This document shows positions 37,329 through 49,680 of a stretch of DNA of 64,000 nt, piece by piece (the stretch's first letter is position 1; each line of letters starts with the position of its first letter). Under the pieces are notes generated by a model that saw nothing but the letters and a program-made list of their open reading frames with translations, was not told the origin of the DNA and did no database searches. A program made the position numbers and the translations under genes. The stretch is from Juglans regia (Eukaryota; Streptophyta; Magnoliopsida; Fagales; Juglandaceae): positions 29,533,964 to 29,597,963 of the forward strand of contig NC_049908.1 in NCBI RefSeq assembly GCF_001411555.2, read 5' to 3'.

Positions 37329-37679
37329 GTTGTCGTCGTGTCCGTTGCATGGTGTTATTGTCATATTGACATAGATAAATGATAAAACAACTACTCCTTT
37401 ACAATTTTTCTATAATTTTCTAATAAAATAATATTTTTTGATATATTTATTTTAATTTTGATTTTGATTTGATGTGTTTGAAATTTAAAAAAATATTATT
37501 TTATTGATAAATTATAAATAAAGTGTAATTCGATTGTAAGGCCGTCATTGCTCATTGGCAAATACCAAACGACAAATTCTCCAAAAGAATCACCAAATTA
37601 GCATCTTCTTGGGACAAAATGGGATCACCGAAACAATTACCAAATTATAAAAGCATTCACATTGGGGGACTTATGAAAT

Positions 37680-39320
37680 TTAAGTAAAAGAATCTTCTTT
37701 CTTTATAATTATCCAATTTTGAGAAACACCGTACTACTCATTTTTTATTATCTTCCTATTGATCTATTTAAATATGAGATGTGCTAGGTACAGTCTGCTT
37801 AAGCAATCCCTGCGTACGCTACTGTTTGTTGTTTGTACATATCAGCTTAGGTCGAATGACCAAATTGACCTCCTGCTACTTTCAGCCTTTCACGAAGAGA
37901 AGGAATTCCAAATCAGAAATCCTTTTGCTGTATTCACCCGTGCGACCCAGATTGTTCCTCCACCACCAGCGTCGTGCTCATCTACTCCACCACAGGCATT
38001 GTGCGCATCTCCTCCATCACCATCAGCTTGTAACGTTGACCCAAAGCAAAAGAGAAAATCGTTTTGCCTCTAGCAGCCTCGCGTGACCCAGATTTTTTTG
38101 TCTCCTCCACCACCGCCGTCGTGCTCAACTCTTCCACCATCATCAGCTGATAAATTCGACCCAAATCAAACGAGAAAAATTAAGACCTCTGCCACCCTCG
38201 ATAAGAGGCCTCTACGCCACTTGAGATCATCTCCTCCACCATGAAGTTGCCACCAACTAGGTAGTTGCTCTGTTCTCACTCTTTTGTCTTGGTTTCAATT
38301 TCGGCTTTAATAATGCTCATATGTTTGAACTAGCTTAGCTTGCAAATTATTAAGTTCATAAATTTATCTTTTTTTTCCTGATGATAAGTATGACATTGTC
38401 TTCGGAAGAAACTACCTACATTCATCTGAATTTAGCATTTCAAAATCATCATTTGGCTATGCCCAAAAAAAAAAAAAAATTAGCAAAAAAGAAGGGCAAT
38501 TTCCCACTGCTGTAATTTTTTTTTTCCTTCTGTATCAGTGTTTTATATTGTTTGATTTATTTTTTAAAGTGAATTAGAGAAGCATGATATGACATAGTTT
38601 GTTTCCCTCAAGGAACTTGTTTACTTGGGGCTGTGTAGATGAAGAATATACTTTAGTTGTGATCAGTGGATTGCTTTTTGTGTTAAGACTCTGGGTGTTC
38701 TTACCCATTGTTATTACCTGATTATTAAATTACATGTTCAGGAATAGACTATCTGCTTTGCATTCTCCATTATCAGTCTTTTTTTTCTTCTATTCATATT
38801 TCTTGCCGATCAACATTCTCCTAAGTTGGGTGGAAAACTTTACCTACTGGAGTTTCTTAATTCATAACCTTTTTGGAATAGTGATATTTTAGGTATTCAC
38901 CTTCAATATTTCTGTTGTTCTATTGTACTGAGATTTTTTAATGATTTATTTTGATTATTTTTCAGATGTAACAAGTGAAAGTTATAAAAATATAGTAGTT
39001 TTATTTATTTTACTCATCATTGATGAGATATTTAAAACTGTTGCATAATACTATGGTCCACCCATGTCATGGAAACTCGTCACCAAATTCATGTGATTGT
39101 GGTTCAAGCGCGCCTGCGTGTGGAGTGAACGGCCATATTACTCATGATTAGACTATGATTCTCTTTATTACTAATGTTTAATGATTAAAGAATTATAACG
39201 CTTGTCAAATTAATTTTTGATGAGAGGTATTTTATTTAGGCACATTCTTACTATTTTAAGATGTAAAGGATGAGAGGCATTTTATGTAGGTACATTCTAG
39301 CTATTTTCTTAGTCAAGGAT
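37680..39320. other. Intergenic DNA with short pyrimidine-rich repeats
   Basis: A segment at 37945-38080 (cctccaccacc, gtcgtgctcatct, tcagcttg, gacccaaa) is partly repeated at 38088-38190. Overlapping frames at 37759-38086 (plus) and 37982-38164 (minus) come from this CCA-rich repeat and match no family I know. 38280-39300 shows nothing identifiable. Confidence 0.5.
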
Positions 39321-39329
39321 GATCGATAG

Positions 39330-39785
39330 GTGCCTTCAAAGTACATTATAGACAGGTGGCGAAAGGACATTAAGCATAGGTATGTTCTCATTCGAAGCAG
39401 TTATAATGATTTGAGTAGTAAACCAGCTGCTGGAAGGTTTGCTAATTTGATTAAGTTATGCTACGAAGTCGCTACAAATGCAACTGAAAGCAATCATGAT
39501 TCAATGGATATGATACAGAAGTTGTTGGCTATGAATTTGAGCTACACAAAAACCAAGACACAACATATGCTTGTGAATATTGGTACCTACAGTAGAGAAA
39601 AGGGAAGTTTGAAAGAAATGTTGAGTCTTCGTCTTGTTAGAGGTAAAGAGAGGCTTCTATCGAAGAGGATGGCATCTACAGTAGAGATGGTTATGAGGAA
39701 GCCACAAAATTTACGTAGACAATCTGAGACCCGTGCCAATAGAAAGAGGAAAAATGTATTCAATTTGCTTGTCATATTTATGTAA
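39330..39785 (+). pseudogene. FAR1/FHY3-related sequence, C-terminal exon fragment
   Basis: After an AG acceptor (39328-39329) the exon reads VPSKYIIDRWRKDIKHRYVL, then SKPAAGRFANLIKLCYEVA and a basic tail (RKRKN). This is the segment after the SWIM zinc finger in FAR1/FHY3 (MULE-derived) transcription factors, where YI(L/I)xRWRKD is characteristic. The DNA-binding, transposase-like and SWIM parts are not found upstream, so it is a fragment. It may come from a domesticated FAR1 gene or from a Mutator-like element; I cannot tell. Confidence 0.7.
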
Positions 39786-40386
39786 AGTTGTTTCATAAAT
39801 CTATTTAATTTAATTATGTATGGTTGAAATGTAGGGAAGTCAACTTCCAGATAGTATCATAATTACCTAGCAGAATGTAAAGCCAAATACTATAGGCAAA
39901 TATGTGCACAGGAGTGGTGGCAAAAAGTGCTTGGTCAGAGCATGTTGAGGTCCCTATAGACACCATTAGTTTCTGGAAATTGGACAGTCACCTTTATAAA
40001 TTAAGGTAGAGTGCAGGAAATTAAAACTTAAAATATAAAACATGATCCAGTTTTACATGCATTGGCTGATTAGGACTGGGCTCAGACATAATTACTATTT
40101 TGGGCGGAAGCAGCTCCTCCACCACCTCACACCACTTCGTTAGGGCTGGGCTCAGACGTACGGAATTACTCTTTTGGGCAAAGCTTTGGTCTTAGGGAGG
40201 AAGGAAGAGCAATCTCTCATGAAGAGAAGACCAGCCAAATGAGGAAGGGGGAAGTCATCACAAGGAGAAGATCTATCTCGAGCAAGACACGTCGTAAACC
40301 CAACTTAGTAAAATGGGGCGTTTTTGCCACGTTGGCGTGCATGCCCAGTCCTCTGATATGGGACTGCATAAAGAATTTCTCTTTAA

Positions 40387-41790
40387 GTATTCCTTCATTT
40401 TAATTAAGCCTAAAGTTCATCCAGCCTGAGTTGTTTGAAAATCTTATTTTAAACCCGCCCCATTATAACAAAACATTCTAATTTTAAAAAATACATAATT
40501 AAGAATAGGATGAATATGTTGGTTTTTAAACTTAGAAATGATTAAAATATTTGATATAAAGTAAAAATAACTTGAACCATTACCTTTGTTCAATGTATCG
40601 GTTAAGTTGTTTAGATTTAAATGAAAATGTGTTTTGGTACTTGAACTAATGTATGCCTCTTGGGGATATGAGCCTTAACCGCTTCCCAACCAAACAAAGG
40701 GTTGTGTCCTTTGGTGAATTAGAAACATTTTCAATGTATTCTCTAATATTTGAGAAGTTGTGACTTTTCAAAAGTATTCATTCATTTTAGTTGTGACTTT
40801 ACACAAATACTCTTTTATTTATATAAGTTGTGACTTTTCACAAGTACTATTTCATTTATGTGATATCACTTTTCACATATACTATTTCATTTAAATAAGT
40901 TATGACTTTTCACAAGTGTCATTTCATTCTAGTTGTGACTTTTCACAAGTGCCCTTTAGTTCTCTATAAATAGGAAATCCACCCACAAATTCATTAAGTC
41001 CAAATTCTTTATAAAAATTAGAGAAACACTTTCTCATTCTTTTATCTTTTTTTCTTTGGGCTTTGACTATTTTATATTGGGTTTGAGGATCTCCTTTTGT
41101 GTGCACCGACGAGGAGATTAATGGGAACCGATGTTTTTGTATATTAGGAGTAGACTATCTAGAAGCCTAATGCATATTTATAATTGGAGGCAGCGAAACC
41201 TACTATAAGGAAAATGTCCATCACAACGTATCTCAATACCGAGTTCTCTCTCTCTAATTTGTTTTTGTTATTTTACATATTCTCTAGTTTACAAAGCGTT
41301 TCAAAATATTTATCAACATAATATTTCCTCCCGATTGAGTTGGAGAACTTTTCTTCCAAACAAATGAAAATATTTTGAGCATGTAAAAAATACATGTTTT
41401 ATAATGACGGGATACATTGCTATTTTAATTTTGATTATTAAAAAAATAGGTAGTGATAAGGTCACTGTCTATCTACTACTCAAGTGCATTTCCAGTTTTT
41501 TTATTTTTTATCATTTTATTTTAATTATTTTTTTAACATCTTTAATCATTATGAAAAAAATTTAAAAAATTATATAACTTTATTAATACTCACTTTTTTA
41601 ATCATTAAATAAAATAAAAAAATAGTAGTATATATGAGAATATGCATTTATCATGAAATTAAAGTGCTAGAATTAACAATACTAATTATGTAAGCAACGT
41701 TTAATGATTTTGATGTCCTGGCAGAAGAAAAGCTTCAATGGCAGCAAAAGTCACGGAGCCCGACAAAGCATGCAAGCTGCTGGGAATTAA
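40387..41790. repeat. Dispersed duplicate of 33852-34500 with inserted DNA
   Basis: Outer parts (40387-40470 and 41640-41790) match the earlier segment; the inner approximately 1.1 kb (40480-41630) does not. The inner part has a four-fold ttgtgacttttcacaagt motif at 40750-40950, typical of a promoter-like or LTR-like non-coding repeat. No element termini could be fixed. Confidence 0.55.
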
Positions 41791-42129
41791 AAATGGACGT
41801 TGCTACGTCCACAGAGGATTTCCACAGAAATCCTCTACCGAATACACAAAATCTTTTTTTTTTTTTTTTAATCTTTTCTTTCACTATTTTTTTAAACTAT
41901 TTAAATATTTTTTAAAAATAAAAAAAATCACATATTCATTTTAAAACACTTACTTAATTATTAAGTAAAAAAAATAAAAAAGATTTCGGTATCTTTTCTG
42001 TAGACATAGTGTTTTCCATACAAATATGGTTGTTCTAGCTTGATGCATTCATGTTGACTACAAATATTAATATTATAAAAGCGTTAGGGAAGATAAATAG
42101 TCAATTGTACAAAAATTTAAGCAGCTTTT

Positions 42130-43110
42130 AATGCCTCGTTTGGTTAGATATATGAAAATAAAAATTGAATAAAAATATTATAAAATTAAAAAATATATAT
42201 TTTTATATTATTTTATTTTGATATTTAAAAAAATTAAATTATTTTTTGTGTTTTATTTAAAAATTTAAAAAAATTATAATAATTATGTTATAATTTCGTA
42301 AAAAAATTTAAAAGTTAAAAATTAAAAATTAAAAAATATTTATTAAAAAGAAATGAAATGATTTTTAAAAGTAAACCAGGTTTAAACCTAAATCCCATCC
42401 AAATGATGGAAAGTTAAGCCCACTCGTCTATTGATGATAAAAAATGAACAGTTGTGTTATATGTGACCATCTACTGCTTCACTAGTCTTGTTGAATTAAA
42501 TTGAGATGAGTTGAATTTTTTATGAATGATAATTAGTTGATACGGTAGAGTGAGTTTTGTGTAACTTATCTAAGATGAATTTAAATGTTAAGATAAATTT
42601 AGATGTATTTATAAAAAGTTAAAAAAGATTATAGATCTCGCTTTTAAAGAGATGTTGAGTTGAAAAAAGTTATGAATCTCACGTGTAAAGAGATTTTAAG
42701 TTAAAAAATTCTATTTGCATTCCCCACTTGGGGACTGTATGTGCAGACCCTTTATTAAATGAGAAAAAACATCATTTTAATAGGGATAAGCTTGTATTAT
42801 AGTCTCTAAATGGAGACTGTATCTAGCATTACTTTTTTAAATTAAGATGAGTTTAGTAATTTCAAAATTAAGTGATTGAATATTAGACTCAATTTTAAAT
42901 TAGACTAAACATAATTAATTTCAATTCAATCCAAATTTCAATCGGAATTTAAAGTCGAGGCTAGGATTGATATAAAAATTTTATCTAAATTAAAAATCAT
43001 AATTTTTTAAATTTTTATTTAAAATATAATAAATAATTTATTTTTAAAAATTTTAAAATAATATTAATATTAAAAATAATTTTTTACTGTCATCTCAATT
43101 TACTGTAAAT
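42130..43110. repeat. AT-rich MITE-like repeats
   Basis: Segments near 42130-42380 (opening cctcgtttggtt), 42490-42720 and 42900-43110 (closing catctcaatttact) resemble the MITE family at 14596-15181. Exact borders are unclear. No gene. Confidence 0.4.
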
Positions 43111-43298
43111 TTCCCTGATTTAAGTTGGATCATCCGCGCCCCCCCAACCCCACCTGGCCCCTGCCCTCTCTCCTCTCTGATTTCAGGTTTGATTGTTCCT
43201 CTCTGCTGAGCTCTCAAGGGGTGTTCTGGGATGAGCTTCGAAGTTCTCTCTTTCCCTGTATTTTTTTCTCACTCCTGATTTTTATCTCGTGGGTTGAT

Positions 43299-43719
43299 TG
43301 TTATGAAGCCCACGAAGCAGTAAATTGGGCTTCAGCTTGGAGGAGATCGCGGGCCATCAGATAGGATATGAGAAACGGAAAGAATAAAACGCAGTGTTGC
43401 GTAGCGTCGGTTATATGCATTGTTATCTTTTTACTTTGTTGCCTTTTTAATTACAGCTATAAATAAACACGTGTAAGGCATATGTGAGCCAAGTTAGTTA
43501 ATGGCAGAGCATATAGTGGAGGTCTGGAACGTGTGTGGGGATTCATTCCTGGAAATTGAGAAAACTGAAATCAGCATGGAGGAAGGTGCGCCTCGAACAA
43601 CACCTATTTTCACTTTTATCACTATCCCTGTCCGTCGTCTTCAACAATATTCATCTAACCAAATATCCATTAGCATACAATCTGCCATTTAATTCATCTA
43701 TTACTTAAGCCCCATTACA
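43299..43719 (+). repeat. Gypsy-1 5' LTR
   Basis: Starts tgttatgaag and ends cattaca. Confidence 0.97.
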
Positions 43720-43720
43720 G

Positions 43721-43730
43721 TGGTATCAGG
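43721..43730 (+). other. Gypsy-1 primer-binding site (tRNA-iMet)
   Basis: tggtatcagg, one base after the LTR. Confidence 0.85.
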
Positions 43731-43834
43731 TCTACGATCCTATTCCAAACCATTCAACCATTCATTATTTCTCTAATTTCTCCATTACTCATACTACCAT
43801 TTCCTTACAGTCATTCATCCGAATACATTCATTC

Positions 43835-46800
43835 ATGGCTGATAACACTAGATCTAAATAGTAAGAAGTGTTGCAGCGGCAAGAAGCTCAAGAGACTCGG
43901 ATGCAGGCCCAGGAGGAACGAATGCTTGCAATGCGTGCAGACATAGCACAATTGACTGAGATGGTGAAAACCTTAGTCACGAACCAGACGGCACAAGTAG
44001 TTCACCATGAGACATATCACCAGCAAGACAGGGAATTCCAGGATTTTAGGCGTGAAGGCCCGAGAGGGGTGAAACTGGATTTTCCTTACTTTGATGGCAC
44101 CGATCCAGCAGGTTGGATTTTCAAAGCTTCACACTATTTTGATTATCATCAAACACCTCCTGCACAACGATTGTTAATGGCATCATATCACATGAACGGG
44201 GATGCATTAATATGGTATCAAGATGCAGCAGAGACAGCACAATTTAACAACTGGGACACCTTTTCTAGTGCCTTATTGCTTAGGTTTGGCCTCACAGCCT
44301 ATGACGATCCCATGGAGGCACTTACACGCCTCAAACAAGTGTCTACTGTGGTCATTTATAAGGCTCAATTTGAAGCCCTCTCAAACAGACTTAGAGGACT
44401 CACTGAATCACACAAGCTGAGTTGCTTTCTCAGTGGATTAAGGGATGAAATCCGTCTTCCCGTGCGGATGTTCAAACCCTTGAGCCTCAATGTGGCTTTT
44501 GGGCTTGCCAAAATCCAAGAGGAGTACCTGTCTAGTTCAAAACATTCAGGCAAGAGCTGGTTGGACAGAAACAATCCAGGGAATAGTTATTCCTAGAGTC
44601 AGCTTCAGGGAGCTGGTCAGAAACAATTCAAACCAAGGAGAGAAATTCCCTCATCTCAAATGGATGAAAAAAGGAAAAGGGGCCTATGCTACTATTGTGA
44701 GGAGAAGTGGAATCCTAATCGCGTGTGCAAATCTCCAAAAGTGTATGTATTGTAAGGGTGTGCTGAAGATGAAGAAGATAAGGGTGAAGAAATTTTTTTT
44801 GATTCACATGACAGGCAAGAAGGCCAACAACCTGAAACCAAGTTGGAAATATCCCTCAATGCCATCACGGGAACCCCCAATCAGAATACCATGCGAATCC
44901 ATGGCTTTATGGGTGGGGAGAGGGTGCTGTTTTTGGTGGATTCAGGAAGCACTCACAACTTCCTGGATCCTTCTATTGCCAGGAAGGCAAAGCTGAAGGT
45001 GAATACCAATCAAAAGCTCAAGGTACGAGTGGCCAATGGCGAGTTGGTCACAAGTGAAGGGGCATGTACAGCCACATCAATCAGATTACAAGGTAACCAG
45101 TTCACTACTTCTTTTTACTTGTTAACCTTGGGTGGTTGTGACGCTGTTTTGGGTATACGATGGCTGGAAAATCTGGACAATATAACTTGGAATTTCTCTA
45201 AGTTAGTCATGCAATTTATGTGGCAAAATAAATTGGTTGAGCTGAAGGGTCTCCACTTGGGGAGACCATCATTTGGGGAAGGAAAGGAAGTCCTCTTGAA
45301 CAGTATGAATGGACCCAAAGGAGTTTTGATCCAATGTTCTGCTGTACAATCCACAGTCCCAAACCCAAACACAATCCCAAACACAACCCACAACCAAAAC
45401 AGAGAGCTCACCGTGTTGTTACAACACTTTAAACATGTTTTTTCAGAACCTATAGGATTACCACCCAAGAGAACCCATGACCACAAAATTACATTAAAAG
45501 AGGGAACCCCACCTATCTCCACAAGACCATACCGATACCCATTTTACCAGAAAACTGAGATTGAGAAAATGGTCACTGAATTGCTTAAATCAGGAATGAT
45601 TAGACCCAGTTCTAGCCCTTTTTCCTCACCAGTTTTACTAGTCCGCAAGGCTGATGGGAGTTGGCGCCTATGCGTGGACTATAGGGCCTTAAATCAAGAG
45701 ACGGTGAAGGATAAGTTCCCTATTCCCGTCATTGATGAGTTGTTGGATGAGTTTTATGGTTCCGTGATTTTCTCTAAAATGGACCTAAGATCCGGGTACC
45801 ATCAAATCAGGGTGGTTCCTGAGGATGTTCACAAAACTGCTTTTCGCACTCATGAAGGGCACTATGAATTCTTGGTAATGCCCTTTGGGCTCACCAACGC
45901 CCCGTCCACCTTCCAAGGGTTAATGAATGAACTTTTTAGACCCTTCTTGAGAAGGTTTGTACTGGTTTTTTTTTACGATATATTGGTGTATAGCCAAACT
46001 GTGGAAGATCATATAGAGCATGTAAGGCTAGTGTTGGAGGTTCTAGAAAAAAATCAGCTTTATGCTAAGTTGTCCAAGTGCAGTTTTGGGGTTTGAGAAG
46101 TGGAATACTTGGGACACATAGTGTCGAGTGAAGGAGTTAAAGCTGACCCAAGCAAGATAGTTTCCATGGTAGAGTGGCCCACTCTCACCAACTTAAAAGC
46201 CTTGAGAGGTTTTTTGGGCCTAACGGGATATTACCGTAAGTTTATACGGCACTATGGGCTCATAGCTGCCCCCTTGACAGCCTTATTAAAAAAGAATGCT
46301 TTTACTTGGAATGCCTCAGCTCATCAAGCTTTTCAGCAATTAAAAGGGGCTGTTTCTCAACCTTCGGTGTTAAGACTTCCAGATTTTACAAAGTCTTTCA
46401 TTATTGAGTGCGATGCAAGTGGGTGTGGTGTGGGAGCCGTACTCATGCAGGCTGGACAGCCCATATCTTATTTCAGTAAGGCCTTGAAAGGTAAGGCTTT
46501 GACCTTGTCCACTTACAAGAGAGAATTATTGGCTCTTGTCATGGTTGTACAAAGATGGAGGCCCTACTTATTGGGCCAATCTTTCATTGTTAAGACGGAC
46601 CAACAGGCCCTAAAATACTTACTTGAGCAAAAAGTGGGAACCACGGCACAACAGAAATGGTTAACAAAACTTATGGGCTACGACTTTAAGATTGAGTTTA
46701 AGAAAGGAAGGGAAAATAAGGTGGCGGATGCTCTTTCTAGAAGGGATGAAAAGCGGGATGAGGACGCGGGAGTACTGGCCATTATTTCTTTTCCCACACC

Positions 46801-48238
46801 CGATTGGATCGAGGAGTTAAAGGCGAGCTATTCCTCCTCACCCGAGCTGCTGGAATTGTTAGCTAAGCGGTAGGCCAAGCTAGAACTGCCTAAGGGTTAT
46901 ACAATCCAGCAGGGGCTGGTCCTAAAGAAGGGGAGGTTTGTGATTAACCCCAGTTCTTGTTTTAAAGCCAAAGTATTACAGTTTATACACAGCAACCCGG
47001 AAGCAGGCCATTCAGGGTTTCTAAAAACATATCAAAGAGCTAAAAAGAATTTTTTCTGGCATGGAATGAAGAAGGATATTAAGGAGCTGATAAGAAGCTG
47101 TGAAATATGCCAAGTTAATAAACACGAGAACCTCTACCCAGCAGGTCTGTTGCAACCTCTTCCCATTCCAAACCAAGCTTGGGAAAAATTATCCATGGAC
47201 TTTGTGGAGGGTCTCCCTATTTCTCATGGGGTTAATGTCATCCTAGTCGTTGTGGACAGGTTGACTAAATATGGCCATTTCATGGCCTTGGCACACCCCT
47301 ATACAGCGGTCGAAGTAGCTCAAACTTTCTTAAGGGAAGTGTTTAAACTGCATGGATTTCCTAAGGTCATACTCTCAGACAGGGATCCTATTTTCCTAAG
47401 CACTTTTTGGAAAACTTTGTTTTCACTGCAGGGTACTTCTCTAAGCTACAACTCAGCTTATCACCCGCAGAGTGACGGGCAAACAGAAATCCTCAATAAG
47501 GCATTGGAGGGTTATCTAAGGTGCTTTGTGGGTTCTAAACCGAAACAGTGGTCTCAGTGGCTTCCCCTTGCCGAATGGTGGTACAACACCTCGTACCACA
47601 CATCAACAAAGATGTCGCCTTTTGAAGCCCTCTACGGCTACTCATCACCACGGCTCATTACATACATTCCGGGTACCTCACAAAATGATGCGACAGACAA
47701 AATGTTGAAAGATAGAGAACATATCAAGCTCCTACTCAAAGAAAATCTCAACTTTTCACAACAAAGAATGAAGAAGTTTGCAGATCAACGAAGAACGGAG
47801 CGAGAGTTTCAGATAGGAGAATGGGTGTACCTCCGTTTACAACCTTATCGGCAGAAAACAGTGGTTGCAAGGAAAAATTTGAAGCTTTCCCCTAGGTTTT
47901 ACGGGCCCTTCAGGGTGATGCAGCGCTTGGGAACGGTAGCTTACTGCCTTGAGTTACCCCTGGAGTCCAAGATACACCCGGTTTTCCACATCTCGTGTCT
48001 CAAAAAGAAGCTGGGTACTAGGATTCAAGCACTTCCGTCGCTCCCTCCAGTCAACGACACATGCGAGGTGCAGCCCGAACCCGAACTGGTGCTGGAACGC
48101 CGAATGCGTCAACAGGGGAACAAAGCTCAAACCATGGCTTTGGTGAAGTGGGTAGGACTATCGGCAGAGGAGAATTCGTGGGAGTCACTGCAGAGGCTTC
48201 GAGAAGACTATCCCTACCTGGTGGGCCAGGTTCTCTAA
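43835..48238 (+). pseudogene. Gypsy-1 Gag-Pol, six in-frame stops
   Basis: One frame from ATG at 43835 to TAA at 48236, with no frameshift, interrupted only by nonsense codons: TAG 43859, TAA 43862, TAG 44594, TAA 44753, TGA 46094, TAG 46871. Gag is at 43865-44750; its zinc knuckle CYYCEEKWNPNRVC has Arg where the intact relative at 57092 has His. Protease ([12 protein letters not shown]) is near 44935. The RT active site reads FFYDIL instead of FFDDIL (about 45970), so a catalytic Asp is lost. RNase H (ECDASGCGVGAVLMQ) is near 46410, integrase HHCC near 46990-47130 and its DDE core near 47200-47510, and the chromodomain near 48080-48220. It is inactive on several counts. Confidence 0.95.
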
Positions 48239-48250
48239 AGGGAAGGGATC

Positions 48251-48671
48251 TGTTATGAAGCCCACGAAGAAGTAAATTGGGCTTCAGCTTGGAGGAGATT
48301 GCGGGCCATCAGATAGGATATGAGAAATGGAAAGAATAAAACGCAATGTTGCGTAGCGTCGGTTATATGCATTGTTATCTTTTTACTTTGTTGCCTTTTC
48401 AATTACAGCTACAGATAAACACGTGTAAGGCATATGTGAGCCAAGTTAGTTAATGGCAGAGCATATAGTGGAGGTCTGGAACGTGTGTGGGGATTCATTC
48501 CTGGAAATTGAGAAAACTGAAATCAGCATGGAGGAAGGTGCGCCTCGAACAGCACCTATTTTCACTTTTATCACCATCCCTGTCCGTCGTCTTCAACAAT
48601 ATTCATCTAACCAAATATCCATTAGCATACAATCTGCCATTTAATTCATCTATTACTTAAGCCCCATTACA
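48251..48671 (+). repeat. Gypsy-1 3' LTR
   Basis: Pairs with 43299-43719. The short frames at 43501-43692 and 48453-48644 are LTR sequence, not genes. Confidence 0.97.
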
Positions 48672-49680
48672 TTGATATTGTTCTTTCATTGTCTGGGTTT
48701 TGTTTCTTTTCATCTGATTCGTAATAAAGGTTGCTCCTTTTCTTGGTAGTACTCCATTTTTGGGGGCGATTCGACTGAGGAAGTTAAATATTTACACACA
48801 AGGAGTATGTACTTACGCTTGCTAAGTGTTATTCTTCACAGTTTGCACTTAAGTTTGCCAAGTGTTATTCTTCACAGTTGCATCGGGTCTTGCGCTAGGT
48901 GTGTTACATAATGATGATCTTTGTTTCCCATCTGATTTTGTATGGTATATGTTGTACTCTTTGGTTGGATGTTGAGAAGGTTGGGGAAATTAAGAGAGAA
49001 ATGATAATGGGTACATTGGGTAGTCTTTTTCCGACTTCAGTTTTAGCCGCATCAGCTTCATACTCTGTGCCTATGCAATTTCTGTTATCCGGTAGTTTGG
49101 ACTTTGGAGTGTGGACTCGTAATATATTGCATTTACTGCTGTTTCTGAGTCGGAAAAAAAAAATTAATATTCTACTCGATTGGGCCTTTTGGATATATAT
49201 AATCTAAATTTAAATTTGTGCCTGGGAATCGAGTTTTCTAGCTATTATTTGAATATATATTCTCCTTTGAGGTTTTAGGGTTTTAGCTTCAGTGAAAGCA
49301 AGTGATGTGTGTGTGTTTGTGTGGATATATTTATGTATATGTATGTGTGTGTGTGGTAAACCTGTTTGCTAGCTTCAAAACAATGAAAATTTCGACTTTC
49401 TTTTGAAAGAAAAGGTTTTCCGGCAAAAAGAAATGAGCAGTCAAGAGTTGGATTATCTTGCATTATTTTTGAAAAAGCACCTCCTTTTTGGCTATCCGAA
49501 CATCATTGGAAGGGAGGGATTTATGAATCCAATTACCATAGCTGAGAGCATACTTTGATTTTTAATTATGTTCTAGTAGACCTTTTGGTTGATTGTATTG
49601 CTTTCCACCTTTGTCTATCCTCCTTTTTCCATTTTGAGGTCGTCTTATGTAATATAGTTCTAATAAGCTGTTTCATTTAG
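48672..49680 (+). other. Rest of the SOD 5'UTR intron
   Basis: Runs from the target duplication to the acceptor tttcatttag at 49680. T-rich, with a (GT)n run near 49305-49355. No coding exon; frames at 48899-49207 and 49275-49463 are intronic. Confidence 0.6.

Larger units (their letters stand above)
43299..48671 (+). mobile_element. Ty3/gypsy chromovirus 1 (Reina-like), coding-dead
   Basis: 421-bp LTRs at both ends (43299-43719, 48251-48671; nine substitutions between them), a perfect 5-bp target duplication ttgat (43294-43298 and 48672-48676), an iMet primer-binding site at 43721, and a purine tract before the 3' LTR (aaagggaaggga). Gag, protease, RT, RNase H, integrase and chromodomain are in order on one frame. 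It sits in the 5' intron of the SOD gene on the same strand. Size and C-terminal chromodomain suggest the Reina group (inference). Confidence 0.97.
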
